A stretch of DNA of 64,000 nucleotides from SP197 sp965242595 (GTDB lineage: Bacteria; Pseudomonadota; Alphaproteobacteria; SP197), in the NCBI GenBank assembly GCA_965242595.1, contig OZ251464.1, positions 2,604,001 through 2,668,000 of the forward strand, in the 5' to 3' direction. Under the pieces are notes generated by a model. The model was given only the letters and a program-made list of their open reading frames with translations. It made no database searches and was not told the DNA's origin. Position 1 is the stretch's first letter; each line of letters begins with the position of its first letter. Shown in pieces: positions 17,434 to 25,846 of this stretch. The position numbers and the translations under genes were made by a program.

Positions 17434-19065
17434 ATGGCCTACGATTATGTCGTCGTCGGCTCGGGTTCGGCCGGTTCGGTGGTGGCGGCCCGGCTGGGCG
17501 AGGATGCCGGCGTCCGGGTGCTGGTGCTGGAGGCCGGCGGGCCGGATTCCAGCATCATGCGCCGGATTCCGGCGGCGCTGGACTATGCGCTGCGCGACGA
17601 CCGCTACAACTGGCGCTATCTGACCGATCCGGAACCCGGCATGGACGGACGGCGCCTGGATTGCCCGCGCGGGCGGGTGATCGGCGGCTCTTCCAGCATC
17701 AACGGCATGATGTATATCCGCGGCCATCCGCTGGATTTCGACGGCTGGGCGGGCAACGCGCTGCCGCAATGGTCCTTTGCCCATTGCCTGCCCTATTTCC
17801 GCAAGATGGAAAGCCATGAGCGCGGCGGCGACGGCTGGCGCGGGCGAGACGGCCCCCTGCGCGTCGCCACCGCCAGCCTGAACAACCCGCTGGACCGCGC
17901 CTTTCTGCAGGCGGCGCTGCAGGCCGGCCACCCCTATAGCGAGGACAACAACGGCTTTCAGCACGAAGGCTTCGGACGGGCCGACGGCAACATTCACCGC
18001 GCCCGGCGCTGGAGCGTGGCCGACGCCTGGCTGCGCCCGGCGATAAGGCGCGGCCAGGTCGAAGCGATCGCGCGGGCGCTGGCGCTGAAGGTGGTTTTCG
18101 ACGGGCGCCGCGCCGTGGCGGTGGAATACCGGCACCGGGGCGAGGTCCATCGGGCGGAAGCGGCGCGGGAGGTGATCCTGGCCGGCGGCGCCATCAATTC
18201 GCCCCAGCTGCTGCTGCTTTCCGGGGTGGGCTGCCCCCGCCAGCTGTCCGGGCACGGCATCGCCACCGTGGCCGAAGTGCCGGGGGTGGGATGCAATCTG
18301 CAAGACCATCTGGACCTGAAGGTGCAGGTCCGCTGCACGCGGCCGGTCAGCCTGTGGCCCGCCAGCCGCGGGCTGGGGCGGCTGGCGGCGGGCGCCATGT
18401 GGCTGCTGGCCCGGCGCGGCCCGGCGGCCAGCAATCTGTTTCATGTCGCCGGCTATCTGCGCTCCAGACCGGACGTGGCCTGGCCCAACCTGCAGCTGAC
18501 CTTCATGGCCCTGGCGACCAGCTACGACGGCAGCGATATCTGGCCGGGCCATGGCTATCAGGTTCATCTCGATCCCATGCGCCCCACCAGCCGCGGGCGC
18601 GTCTGCCTGAAATCGGCCGATCCGGCCCAGCCGCCCTCGATCCTTTTCAACTATCTGCAAACCGAAAACGACCGCCGCGAGGTGATCGACGGCCTGCGGC
18701 TGACCCGGGAGATCCTGGCCCAGGAGGCGCTGCGGCCCTATGACGGCGGCGAACTGGCCCCCGGCAAGGACGCACAAAGCGACGCCGACATCCTGGCCTG
18801 GGCACGGGCCAGGGGCGAAACGGAATATCACCCGGTGGGCAGCTGCCGCATGGGCACCGGCGACGATGCGGTGGTGGATGGCGAGCTGAAGGTCCACGGC
18901 ACGGAAGGGCTGCGGGTGGTGGATGCCTCGATCATGCCGGCCATCGTGGCCGCCAACACCCAATGCGCCACCGTCATGATCGCCGAGAAGGCGGCCGACG
19001 CCATCCGCGCCCGCCCGCCGCTGGCCCCGGACCACAGGCCGTTCTATCGCGGCCCGGCAACCTAG
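17434..19065 (+). CDS. GMC oxidoreductase, choline-dehydrogenase (BetA)-like, copy 2
   Basis: A 543-residue flavoprotein opening MAYDYVVVGSGSAGSVVAAR (FAD dinucleotide-binding loop). Signatures are CPRGRVIGGSSSINGMMYIR, GAINSPQLLLLSGVG and the catalytic-histidine motif TEYHPVGSCRMG. GGGAGGCGGGGCG precedes the ATG. It is clearly related to, but not a recent copy of, the GMC gene at 12095. It is divergent from the molybdoenzyme/Rieske operon, with a 138-base gap that must hold both promoters. Likely role: oxidation of choline or another hydroxylated compound in the same catabolic scheme. Confidence 0.9.
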   Translation: MAYDYVVVGSGSAGSVVAARLGEDAGVRVLVLEAGGPDSSIMRRIPAALDYALRDDRYNWRYLTDPEPGMDGRRLDCPRGRVIGGSSSINGMMYIRGHPLDFDGWAGNALPQWSFAHCLPYFRKMESHERGGDGWRGRDGPLRVATASLNNPLDRAFLQAALQAGHPYSEDNNGFQHEGFGRADGNIHRARRWSVADAWLRPAIRRGQVEAIARALALKVVFDGRRAVAVEYRHRGEVHRAEAAREVILAGGAINSPQLLLLSGVGCPRQLSGHGIATVAEVPGVGCNLQDHLDLKVQVRCTRPVSLWPASRGLGRLAAGAMWLLARRGPAASNLFHVAGYLRSRPDVAWPNLQLTFMALATSYDGSDIWPGHGYQVHLDPMRPTSRGRVCLKSADPAQPPSILFNYLQTENDRREVIDGLRLTREILAQEALRPYDGGELAPGKDAQSDADILAWARARGETEYHPVGSCRMGTGDDAVVDGELKVHGTEGLRVVDASIMPAIVAANTQCATVMIAEKAADAIRARPPLAPDHRPFYRGPAT

Positions 19066-19092
19066 CCGGAAGCGGCGGCGGCTGCCGGGCGG

Positions 19093-19113
19093 GCGCCATG
19101 CCTTGGCAGGCGC
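19093..19113. terminator. Candidate bidirectional hairpin between convergent genes
   Basis: An imperfect inverted repeat (GCGCC, A bulge, TGCC, TT, GGCA, GGCGC) lies in the 54 bases between the stops of two convergent genes. There is no T-run, so it would be at best a weak or Rho-assisted terminator. Confidence 0.25.
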
Positions 19114-19119
19114 TGGCGC

Positions 19120-19629
19120 TCATTGGTCGCCGGTGACCTCGGTGACGAAGAGGATCGCTTCCGGACGCTCGCCGGCCCGGTGCGCGCCGACCCAGACGCT
19201 GTAGAAGCCTTCGCCCGCATGCTCGACCATCACGGTCGGGCGGCCATCGGCTTGGCCATCGTCGTGCAGCCAGCGGCCGTCGGGGGTCGAGACCAGCAGG
19301 GTCGTGGCGGCGGAGGATTGCACGAAGAGCCTGAGATCGCTCCAGCCACTGGTCCGGTAATGGATGTCGAGGGCGGGCGCGGCGGCGACATAGCCGGCCT
19401 GGCCTTCCCCGTGGCAACGGGCGAGATCGGCCCCGCCGCCGGCCGCGACATGGCTGTGCCAGGGATCGGGCGAAAACCCCTCGTCCAGCCAGGCGCCGCC
19501 ATGGGAGGCCGGCAGCATCCTGTCGGGGCACGCGGCTTCCGCGTCGGGCGCCATCCCGGCGGGCTGACATGCCGCCAGGGCGAGAAGCCCTGCGATGGCT
19601 GCGGCAAGGGCCGTGCAGGCCGTTTTCAT
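19120..19629 (-). CDS. Putative lipoprotein with pre-peptidase/beta-sandwich-like domain
   Basis: A 169-residue protein. The ATG at 19629 follows GGAGAGAAG and opens a lipoprotein signal peptide ending LLALAACQP, with the lipobox Cys. The rest reads like the secreted beta-sandwich domain in which strands such as DLRLFVQSSAATTLLVSTPD and a G-F-Y-S-V-W-V-G motif recur; proteins of this type often accompany serine proteases or stand alone in the envelope. No enzymatic motif is visible. It converges on the GMC gene and borders the low-GC island. Function unknown. Confidence 0.65.
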   Translation of the reverse strand: MKTACTALAAAIAGLLALAACQPAGMAPDAEAACPDRMLPASHGGAWLDEGFSPDPWHSHVAAGGGADLARCHGEGQAGYVAAAPALDIHYRTSGWSDLRLFVQSSAATTLLVSTPDGRWLHDDGQADGRPTVMVEHAGEGFYSVWVGAHRAGERPEAILFVTEVTGDQ

Positions 19630-19679
19630 CTTCTCTCCTTTGGGGTAATCGCCGCCGCGTCGAAGTCGGCCAGCACCCA

Positions 19680-21374
19680 TCAACCCTTATAGTGCGTCGG
19701 CAGTCTTCTGGGGCCTTCGTCAGTTGGTTTACCAAATTCTCCATATTGACTAAGCTGTTCGGGTAGTTCCTCCGCTGCACCGCCTATCGCGACAGCAAGC
19801 TGAGGGTACTCTGTCTTTAAATCCGGATATCGTTCGGTAAGCCACGAGGGCACGTCCGGTGCGAGTATACAGCGCAAACGACGACCATGAACCCTAACAG
19901 ATTTATTTCCCAGCTCACGAACCATTGGCAATCTCGAGCTCCCACCAGTGAGTATGATAGTAAGCCCTTGGTCAGACAGTCCTTCAACCCAAGAATGGTG
20001 CGCACTTTCCAGCGACTCCTGGAACGTTTTCTTGAGGTTACTCGCGAACTTGACAACTCGCTCGTCTCCCAGGAAATCGTCTTTCCTGATCGATCCGACG
20101 TCATCGTTGGAAAGGCTGTAGCTAGCTGATCCTTCCCGAAACATGTTCTCTTTCAGGATTCGATCACGCAAGCGGAGATCGGAATTAACATGATCGTATT
20201 CAGCATCTCCAGGCCTGATATTTTCCTGTTCGAGAATACACCTTACCAGTATGTTGTCGATCATATCCCCGCCTTGCCGCAATACTTTAGCTGTATTAAG
20301 TATCTCAGCGATCCTTGGTTGGTCGTCTCCACTTCGAGGTGGCGCGACGATAAATAAACCATAATCTGTCGTCCCAGCACCAGCATCCACCACCATATAC
20401 AAACGGCGCTCCTTGAATCCTCGCAGACTACTCGACGCGGCCGCGACTGCCTCATGTACACCTTGATCGATGAGGTATTCCGGGAGCTTTGTAAGCTCTC
20501 CAACTTCATCGAGTTTCTCTCGAACAAGGGCAACACCAAGTCCTCCAGTCCACTTTCCGCTGAATGAATCAGCAAGAATCTGCGCTCTCGCTAGCATCTC
20601 TTTTATTCGCAATTCTGCCCATTGAGCACGTTCTTTCGACCAGAAAGGCATAGCAAAACGCCTTAATACATAACGGGATATGTTCTGGGACGCGAGCTCA
20701 GAGCATGCCAAGTCCGTTAAGAACGCAAGATATAGGGTGATCAATTCTTTCCTCATAAAATCAATCGATGGGTGCGGATTAATCTCTTTCCCAATTGGTC
20801 TGTCGATAAAGTCGAAAGAATCGTCGAAATAGCCTTGACTTAGGTCTTGTTTCAAAGAATCATACCGCAACTGTCCGGGATTCTGTTCACTCAGGCTTTT
20901 ACCAATTGCTTCATGACCAAAATAAATCTTGGCATCACGACCAATGTACAGGGTCGAAGATACCGGAAATTTCATGTGTGGTTCTTTGGCTCGTTGCCCT
21001 ATAGGAAGAAGGAGAAGCCCATCACCCCAATCTCTTGTCGCAGATGCCTTCGACATGGCCGTTCCAAAGTCGAGGCACAACTTCACGGATTCATCATCGG
21101 GTTTGTCACGCTCCAAACTGGCAAGATTCAAGCTTGCCCCTTTCGGTTTCACCACCACCTCTTCAGATCCTGCTATACTTCGCTCCGTCAGCGGCACGTG
21201 GTTCGTTGGCATGATCGAAGTGGCGCCGTCATCCATTGTAGCCAATGCGTACGCGATGGCCTCGAATTCCCGATCCGAAATCGCACCACCGATATAGCGT
21301 TTCCCGGTTTTCGGATTTCTCTCAATCCTGTCCACCAGATTCTCCAGCATCAACCTAGCAATCTTAGCGTCCAT
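19680..21374 (-). CDS. Hsp70/actin-fold ATPase-like protein of a low-GC island
   Basis: A 564-residue protein. The ATG at 21374 has GGAG eight bases upstream; an in-frame GTG nine bases earlier is the alternative. After an N-terminal extension of about 95 residues come the Hsp70/actin nucleotide-binding signatures: phosphate-1 CLDFGTAMSK, phosphate-2 VVDAGAGTTDYGLF, a GGDMIDN motif like the GGDDFDN of Hsp70, and the adenosine motif ILTGGSSRLPMVREL. There is no Hsp70 substrate-binding domain, so it is not DnaK. Base composition is far lower in GC than the flanks. It follows the 492-residue gene by 30 bases on the same strand. Function unknown; a chaperone-like ATPase of a defence or stress module is inference. 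Confidence 0.78.
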   Translation of the reverse strand: MDAKIARLMLENLVDRIERNPKTGKRYIGGAISDREFEAIAYALATMDDGATSIMPTNHVPLTERSIAGSEEVVVKPKGASLNLASLERDKPDDESVKLCLDFGTAMSKASATRDWGDGLLLLPIGQRAKEPHMKFPVSSTLYIGRDAKIYFGHEAIGKSLSEQNPGQLRYDSLKQDLSQGYFDDSFDFIDRPIGKEINPHPSIDFMRKELITLYLAFLTDLACSELASQNISRYVLRRFAMPFWSKERAQWAELRIKEMLARAQILADSFSGKWTGGLGVALVREKLDEVGELTKLPEYLIDQGVHEAVAAASSSLRGFKERRLYMVVDAGAGTTDYGLFIVAPPRSGDDQPRIAEILNTAKVLRQGGDMIDNILVRCILEQENIRPGDAEYDHVNSDLRLRDRILKENMFREGSASYSLSNDDVGSIRKDDFLGDERVVKFASNLKKTFQESLESAHHSWVEGLSDQGLTIILTGGSSRLPMVRELGNKSVRVHGRRLRCILAPDVPSWLTERYPDLKTEYPQLAVAIGGAAEELPEQLSQYGEFGKPTDEGPRRLPTHYKG

Positions 21375-21404
21375 TGCATTCACTCCAGTTTGTTTTCGGC
21401 TCGC

Positions 21405-22883
21405 CTACTCGGGCTCAACTCTGGCCATTAAGACGACTTCAGTAGTATCGTCGCCTCGCACTCGCTCTACCAAGGGGCGAACGATTCTCACGCGCCGCGC
21501 ACCTACTATAGAGCTATCGACTCTCTCATGCTCGATTGGCGAGTAATCCACCACTTCACCCCTTTCCCCCCGCAAATATAGAGACCGTTTGCTGGCAAGA
21601 GCAAGTACTTCTTCTGCCATGAATTTCGCTCTTTTTAGAAGCATCTCGATACTCGCCTTGCGATCAGGTTCGAAGATATGCATTTCGTCCAGAAAATCAC
21701 GCCCTGGCCCATCGATCATCTGGACAAGCCGGCGGCTATCGATTAACAGCAAGGCAAGTGCTTGATCGGAATCCATCCGTGCACTCTCGGCAATGAGTTC
21801 TGCTCCATGCACTCTTCCCGTCACCCGTCCTCGCCGAAGCCACTGGACAACATTCTTGCTAAGACCTGTGGTTTGATCCGCGATCCTGGATGTGGTTTTC
21901 AAAGCCTCTTCGCGCGATCCCTTCATTAGAGCAAGAGACTCCAGCAGTTTATCCTCTGGAATGCCCTGTTTGGCCAGAAGGATAATGGCTTCTTCAATGT
22001 CAAACGCTAAAATTGTGAGTGACTTGCGGGCATTCTTTGGCCATATCCTCCCCACAAACCATCGGGAGGGAACACGCATCGCCATGTACACTTCCTCCTC
22101 TGTCACCAGCGAAAGTCGTGTTCTTACGAGATCGTGTAGAAACAACGCAAACTCCACTACAACATCGGTGGCCTTGTCTAGCGACTTTGGTTGACCAACA
22201 TTCCGAAAGGTGTCGGCAAAAAGTCCCTCTACAACTTTTCCTATGTCATTACCCACTGGCTTCTCTATATGCGGAAGTTCTTGGCGAATAGCTGCGAGAA
22301 TGCGTTTCAATCTCTTTGCCGTACTGTCGCTTGGCACGTCCGTCCCCGGATGCCATTCGGTAAGCGGTTTACGAAGAGCACCGAACGCGCTCGCAAGGTC
22401 GGGAGCTTTCTCCAGTAAGGTCTGAACAAGCTCACTTCTTGCCTTTTCCCCTGCTCCCTCTTCCACAATTGATTTCCCGAGATACGGGACCACCCACTCG
22501 CCTTCTGCCCATCGTAGTGTTTGGGTGGCATATGCTCGGTCTTCTGCATCACTAAGTTCAGAAAGCTTGGGTAGCGGTGTTCGCAGCGCCGCAGCTATGG
22601 ATTGCATTAAACCATCGCGCTTGGTTTTGAGCCGGCTCGCTATGCGCGCAACTACGGTGAGGGCGAGCAACTTTTGCCTTGGATCGCCACTTGACTGAAC
22701 TTCTTTAATTGCATCTTCAACACCCTGAATGAACCTCGGGTCATCATGCACGAAGTGAATTGTTCCCCTCTTCATCAATTCCTTCAAACTATGTATCTTT
22801 CGCTCCATTTTGCTATCATTGGCAAACGTGTGCAATGCAGCTTCGACGGAAGGCCGATTATCGATTGACTTCCTCTCATTCAT
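21405..22883 (-). CDS. Uncharacterised helical protein, partner of the Hsp70-like ATPase
   Basis: A 492-residue protein with no family I can name. It is predicted largely helical, with long amphipathic stretches (for example KARSELVQTLLEKAPDLASA and LLKRAKFMAEEVLALASKR). The C-terminal 60 residues switch to beta-like sequence (VVDYSPIEHERVDS, then ARRVRIVRPLVERV). That end is loosely reminiscent of the beta-wing of GrpE, the Hsp70 nucleotide-exchange factor, where a D-P-x-x-H-E motif is followed by R-P-A-x-V. GrpE-like exchange activity would suit its ATPase neighbour, but the likeness is weak. Low GC and upstream position mark it as the first surviving gene of the island operon. Confidence 0.65.
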   Translation of the reverse strand: MNERKSIDNRPSVEAALHTFANDSKMERKIHSLKELMKRGTIHFVHDDPRFIQGVEDAIKEVQSSGDPRQKLLALTVVARIASRLKTKRDGLMQSIAAALRTPLPKLSELSDAEDRAYATQTLRWAEGEWVVPYLGKSIVEEGAGEKARSELVQTLLEKAPDLASAFGALRKPLTEWHPGTDVPSDSTAKRLKRILAAIRQELPHIEKPVGNDIGKVVEGLFADTFRNVGQPKSLDKATDVVVEFALFLHDLVRTRLSLVTEEEVYMAMRVPSRWFVGRIWPKNARKSLTILAFDIEEAIILLAKQGIPEDKLLESLALMKGSREEALKTTSRIADQTTGLSKNVVQWLRRGRVTGRVHGAELIAESARMDSDQALALLLIDSRRLVQMIDGPGRDFLDEMHIFEPDRKASIEMLLKRAKFMAEEVLALASKRSLYLRGERGEVVDYSPIEHERVDSSIVGARRVRIVRPLVERVRGDDTTEVVLMARVEPE

Positions 22884-22892
22884 CGTGCACCG

Positions 22893-23044
22893 CTACCTCG
22901 TATTGTACGTGCAAATTTGAATCCTCATAAAGGGTACACCACGTAACCATGATGTGTCTTCGATCTCTCTGTGGAGTTCATGTATAACGGCCATCGCATG
23001 CTTAGTCAAGGCTCCATATCGCTGTAGCCCAGAAAAGCGATCAT
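22893..23044 (-). pseudogene. 3' stub of a possible third island gene, truncated at the island edge
   Basis: An open frame ending at TAG (22893-22895), ten bases before the 492-residue gene, reads RFSGLQRYGALTKHAMAVIH and ends MRIQICTYNTR. It has the low GC of the island but runs without a start into the GC-rich SDR gene at 23045. Spacing to the next gene looks like an operon. The simplest reading is that an upstream island gene lost its 5' part at the right junction; a short 33-residue ORF from the internal ATG is the alternative. Confidence 0.35.
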
Positions 23045-23842
23045 CTAATCCGCCAGCGCCACCGTCATGCCGCCATCCACCGTCAGCACATGGCCGTTGA
23101 CATAGGCGGCGGCGTCCGATGCCAGGTAAAGGGCCGCCATGGCCACCTCCTCCGGCAGCCCCCAGCGCCCGACCGGCGTGCGGCGGCAGACGAAGGCGTT
23201 GAAGACCTTGTCGTCGTAGAGGGGGCGGGTGAGCTCGGTGGCGATGTAGCCGGGCGCGATGGCGTTGACGGTGATGCCGGCCGGGGCCAGCTCTGCCGCC
23301 ATGGAGCGCAGCAGCGCGTTCATGCCGCCCTTGGCCGCGCTGTAGGCGGGCACGGTGGCACGCCCTACCGAGGCCAGGATGGACGAGGTGAAGACGATGC
23401 GCCCGCGCCCCGCCGCCGCCATGGCGCGCGCCGCCGCCTGGCCCAGGCGGAAGGCGGGCGTGAGATGCACATCCAGCACCGCCTGCCAATCGGCCAGAGC
23501 GTGGCTCAGAAAGGGCGCGCGCATGGGCTGGCCGGCGTTGTGGACCAGGATGTCGAGGCGCCCGTGGCGGCGGTGAAAGGCGGCGATGGCGGCGGCGCCC
23601 GCCTCCCCGTCCGCCACGTCGAAGGGCAGCGGCTGGGCCGCGATGCCCTGGGCGGCCAGCGTTCGGCAGGCCCCCTGCAGCGTCTTGCGGCAGCGGCCGT
23701 TGAGGGCGACGCTGGCCCCGGCCGCGCCCAGGGCGCGGGCGATGGCAAGGCCCAGGCCGCGCGACGCGCCGGTGACGATGGCGGCGCGCCCGGCCAGCGA
23801 GAAGGCCTGCGCCAGGCCTGCCGCCGGCCCCGCCTCAGGCAT
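23045..23842 (-). CDS. Short-chain dehydrogenase/reductase (FabG/gluconate 5-dehydrogenase-like)
   Basis: A 265-residue classical SDR with TGASRGLGLAIARALG as cofactor loop, LNGR after beta-2 (Arg suggests NADP), HNAGQ, FTSSILASVG with YSAAKGG (Ser and Tyr-x-x-x-Lys), IAPGYIATEL and the terminal VNGHVLTVDGG. It overlaps the upstream carnitine dehydrogenase gene by eight bases, so it is the last gene of a minus-strand operon. Which keto or hydroxy acid it acts on is unknown. Its 3' end abuts the low-GC island. Confidence 0.88.
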   Translation of the reverse strand: MPEAGPAAGLAQAFSLAGRAAIVTGASRGLGLAIARALGAAGASVALNGRCRKTLQGACRTLAAQGIAAQPLPFDVADGEAGAAAIAAFHRRHGRLDILVHNAGQPMRAPFLSHALADWQAVLDVHLTPAFRLGQAAARAMAAAGRGRIVFTSSILASVGRATVPAYSAAKGGMNALLRSMAAELAPAGITVNAIAPGYIATELTRPLYDDKVFNAFVCRRTPVGRWGLPEEVAMAALYLASDAAAYVNGHVLTVDGGMTVALAD

Positions 23843-24827
23843 CGCCGCGGCCCGGCTCTGGCCAGCCGTCTTCGCCCGGCGGATACCAGTGCCGTTCCAG
23901 CACCTCCAGAATGCCGGCCAGGCAGGCGTCGCGGCGCCGTTCCAGCTCGCGGATATCGCGCTTGCCGGCCTCGGCCTCGCTGCCCGCGATCACGGCTTCG
24001 CGCAGCCTCTCGGTGAGCTTGGGCGGGGCGAGCTTGGTCCAGGGCAGATCGAGGGCGGGGCCGAATTGTTCCATGGTGTGGCGCATGCCCCCCGGCCCGC
24101 CGGCGCAGTGCCAGGCCAGGCACATGCCCATCACCGCCCAGCGCAGGCCGGGGCCGCCGACGATGGCGGCGTCGATTTCCGCCACCGTGGCCACACCTTC
24201 GTCGATCAGGTGCAGCGCCTCGTGCCACATCGCGCATTGCAGCCGGTCGGAGAGATAGGCGTCGATCTCCTTGCGAACATGGAGCGGGCGCATGCCGACG
24301 CGCCGGTAGAAGGCGGCGGCCGCCTGCACCGTTTCCGGCGCGGTCCTCTCACCCGCGACGATCTCGACCAGGGGCAGGAGATAGACCGGCGAGAAGGGAT
24401 GGCCGATCGCCAGCCGTTGCGGCCGCCGGCAGCGGGACTGGATGCGGCTGGGCAGCAGGCCCGAAGAGCTGGACGCGATCACGGCTTCGGGGCGGCAGTG
24501 GCGATCGATGTCGCGGCAGACGGCGATCTTCAGCTCTTCGCGCTCGGGCACGCTTTCCTGGATGAAGTCGGCATCGCGCACCGCCTGTTCCAGGTCGGCG
24601 GTAAAGGCGAGGCGGGCGCGGTCGGCCCCTTGCGCCAGGCCGCGCCTTTCCAGCACCGGCCAGGCGCGCTCCAGATTGTCGCGCAGCTGGGCCTCGGCGC
24701 CCGGTGCCGGGTCGGTCGCCACCACGTCCAGCCCGGCGGCGAGGCAGCGCGCCGCCCAGCCGCTGCCGATCACGCCCGCGCCCACCAGGGCGATTCGCCG
24801 GACGTCTTCGGCCGCCACCGGCGTCAC
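23835..24827 (-). CDS. lcdH: L-carnitine dehydrogenase (3-hydroxyacyl-CoA dehydrogenase fold)
   Basis: A 330-residue protein. The N-terminal NAD-binding domain has IALVGAGVIGSGWAARCLA. The middle carries the carnitine-dehydrogenase-specific stretch VPEREELK, then SSSSGLLPSRI and IGHPFSPVYLLPLVEIV, and the C-terminal domain has PGLRWAVMG and MEQFGPALDLPWTKL. These features match bacterial L-carnitine 3-dehydrogenases, which oxidise L-carnitine to 3-dehydrocarnitine on the way to glycine betaine. It lacks the fused thioesterase/BKACE domains found in some homologues. It overlaps the dipeptidase-like gene upstream by four bases (ATGA) and the SDR gene downstream by eight. Confidence 0.88.
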   Translation of the reverse strand: MTPVAAEDVRRIALVGAGVIGSGWAARCLAAGLDVVATDPAPGAEAQLRDNLERAWPVLERRGLAQGADRARLAFTADLEQAVRDADFIQESVPEREELKIAVCRDIDRHCRPEAVIASSSSGLLPSRIQSRCRRPQRLAIGHPFSPVYLLPLVEIVAGERTAPETVQAAAAFYRRVGMRPLHVRKEIDAYLSDRLQCAMWHEALHLIDEGVATVAEIDAAIVGGPGLRWAVMGMCLAWHCAGGPGGMRHTMEQFGPALDLPWTKLAPPKLTERLREAVIAGSEAEAGKRDIRELERRRDACLAGILEVLERHWYPPGEDGWPEPGRGDA

Positions 24828-25846
24828 GGCGCCGCTCCCGCCTGCGCCTTATCGCCGCTGCCGGGGCCGAAGGTGGCGGCGAACAGCCGCAGCCAATTGC
24901 CGCCGGCCAGCCTGGCGATGTCGTCTTCGCCGAAGCCGCGCTGGCGCAGGCCCTCCAGCACGGCGGGAAAGGCGGCGGGCGAGTGGAACCAATCTGGCCA
25001 GCTAGCCAGCACGGAGGGCGCCGCCAGCGGGCTTTCCCGCGCCCAGCGCCCGGCCCGCCACCAGGTGACGACGTCCGGTGGATGGCCGGCGTGAAAGTCG
25101 GAGCCGAAGGCCACCGCCTCGATGCCGAAGCGTTCCGCCGCCCATTCCACCATGCGGCAGAAATCGGCCAGCGCGGTGCCGGCCGGCAGCAGCTTTGGAT
25201 ACATGCTGAGGCCGATGACGCCGCCCGCCCGGGCCACCGCTTCGATCAGCGCCGTGGGCTTGTTGCGGCGCGCCAGCTCGACCCCGGTGCCGACGAACTC
25301 GCAGGGGTTGGCATGGGTGATGGCGATGGGCGCTTCGGAAAGCTCCAGGGCATCGAAGCCGGTCTTCGGGTTGCAGTGGGAGATGTCGATCAGCATGCCG
25401 CAGCGGTTCATCTCGCGCACCAGATTTCGCCCGAAGAAGGGGGCGAGCCCCAGCGAATCGTCCTCCCAGCAGCCGGCGCCGGCGCTGTTCTGCAGGTTGT
25501 AGGTCAGCTGGGCGACGCGCACGCCCAGGCGGTGGAAGATCTCCACCAGATCGATGTCGTCTTCGAAGGCGGCGCTGTTCTGGAAGCCGAACACCACCGC
25601 GGTGCGCCCCGAGGCGGCGATGGCCCGGATGCCGGCCGCATCGCTGGCGGGCGCGATCAGATCGCCATGGGCGGCGAACATCCGGTTCCAGCGCCCGATG
25701 GCGGCGATGGTCTCGCGCGCGTTCTCCCAGATGGAAAGGGTGACGTGGACGCAGCCCAGCCCGCCCTGGCGCCATTCCAGAAAGCGCGCCCGTTCCGGGC
25801 GGCTGAGCTGCAGGGCATCGACCAGGAGCGGGGCGGGCGCCGTCAC
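24824..25846 (-). CDS. Atypical membrane dipeptidase (peptidase M19) family protein
   Basis: A 340-residue protein. The GTG start at 25846 is chosen because it overlaps the TGA of the upstream gene (GTGA), and LLVDALQLS then aligns with family N-termini. M19 enzymes use an H-x-D near the N-terminus and a bridging Glu. Here those read VDALQ and FGFQNS, so the first metal site seems lost, while later ligand positions survive (DISHCN, ITHANP, FGSDFHAGH). Similar divergent M19 proteins occur in glycine-betaine/dimethylglycine gene clusters such as the PA5396 region of Pseudomonas, where the function is not settled. A true dipeptidase role is doubtful. Confidence 0.8.
   Translation of the reverse strand: MTAPAPLLVDALQLSRPERARFLEWRQGGLGCVHVTLSIWENARETIAAIGRWNRMFAAHGDLIAPASDAAGIRAIAASGRTAVVFGFQNSAAFEDDIDLVEIFHRLGVRVAQLTYNLQNSAGAGCWEDDSLGLAPFFGRNLVREMNRCGMLIDISHCNPKTGFDALELSEAPIAITHANPCEFVGTGVELARRNKPTALIEAVARAGGVIGLSMYPKLLPAGTALADFCRMVEWAAERFGIEAVAFGSDFHAGHPPDVVTWWRAGRWARESPLAAPSVLASWPDWFHSPAAFPAVLEGLRQRGFGEDDIARLAGGNWLRLFAATFGPGSGDKAQAGAAP

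Noticed and set aside
19680..21374. DnaK/Hsp70 chaperone
   Set aside because: The substrate-binding domain and lid are missing, there is a long N-terminal extension and no dnaJ or grpE gene beside it; only the ATPase fold is shared.
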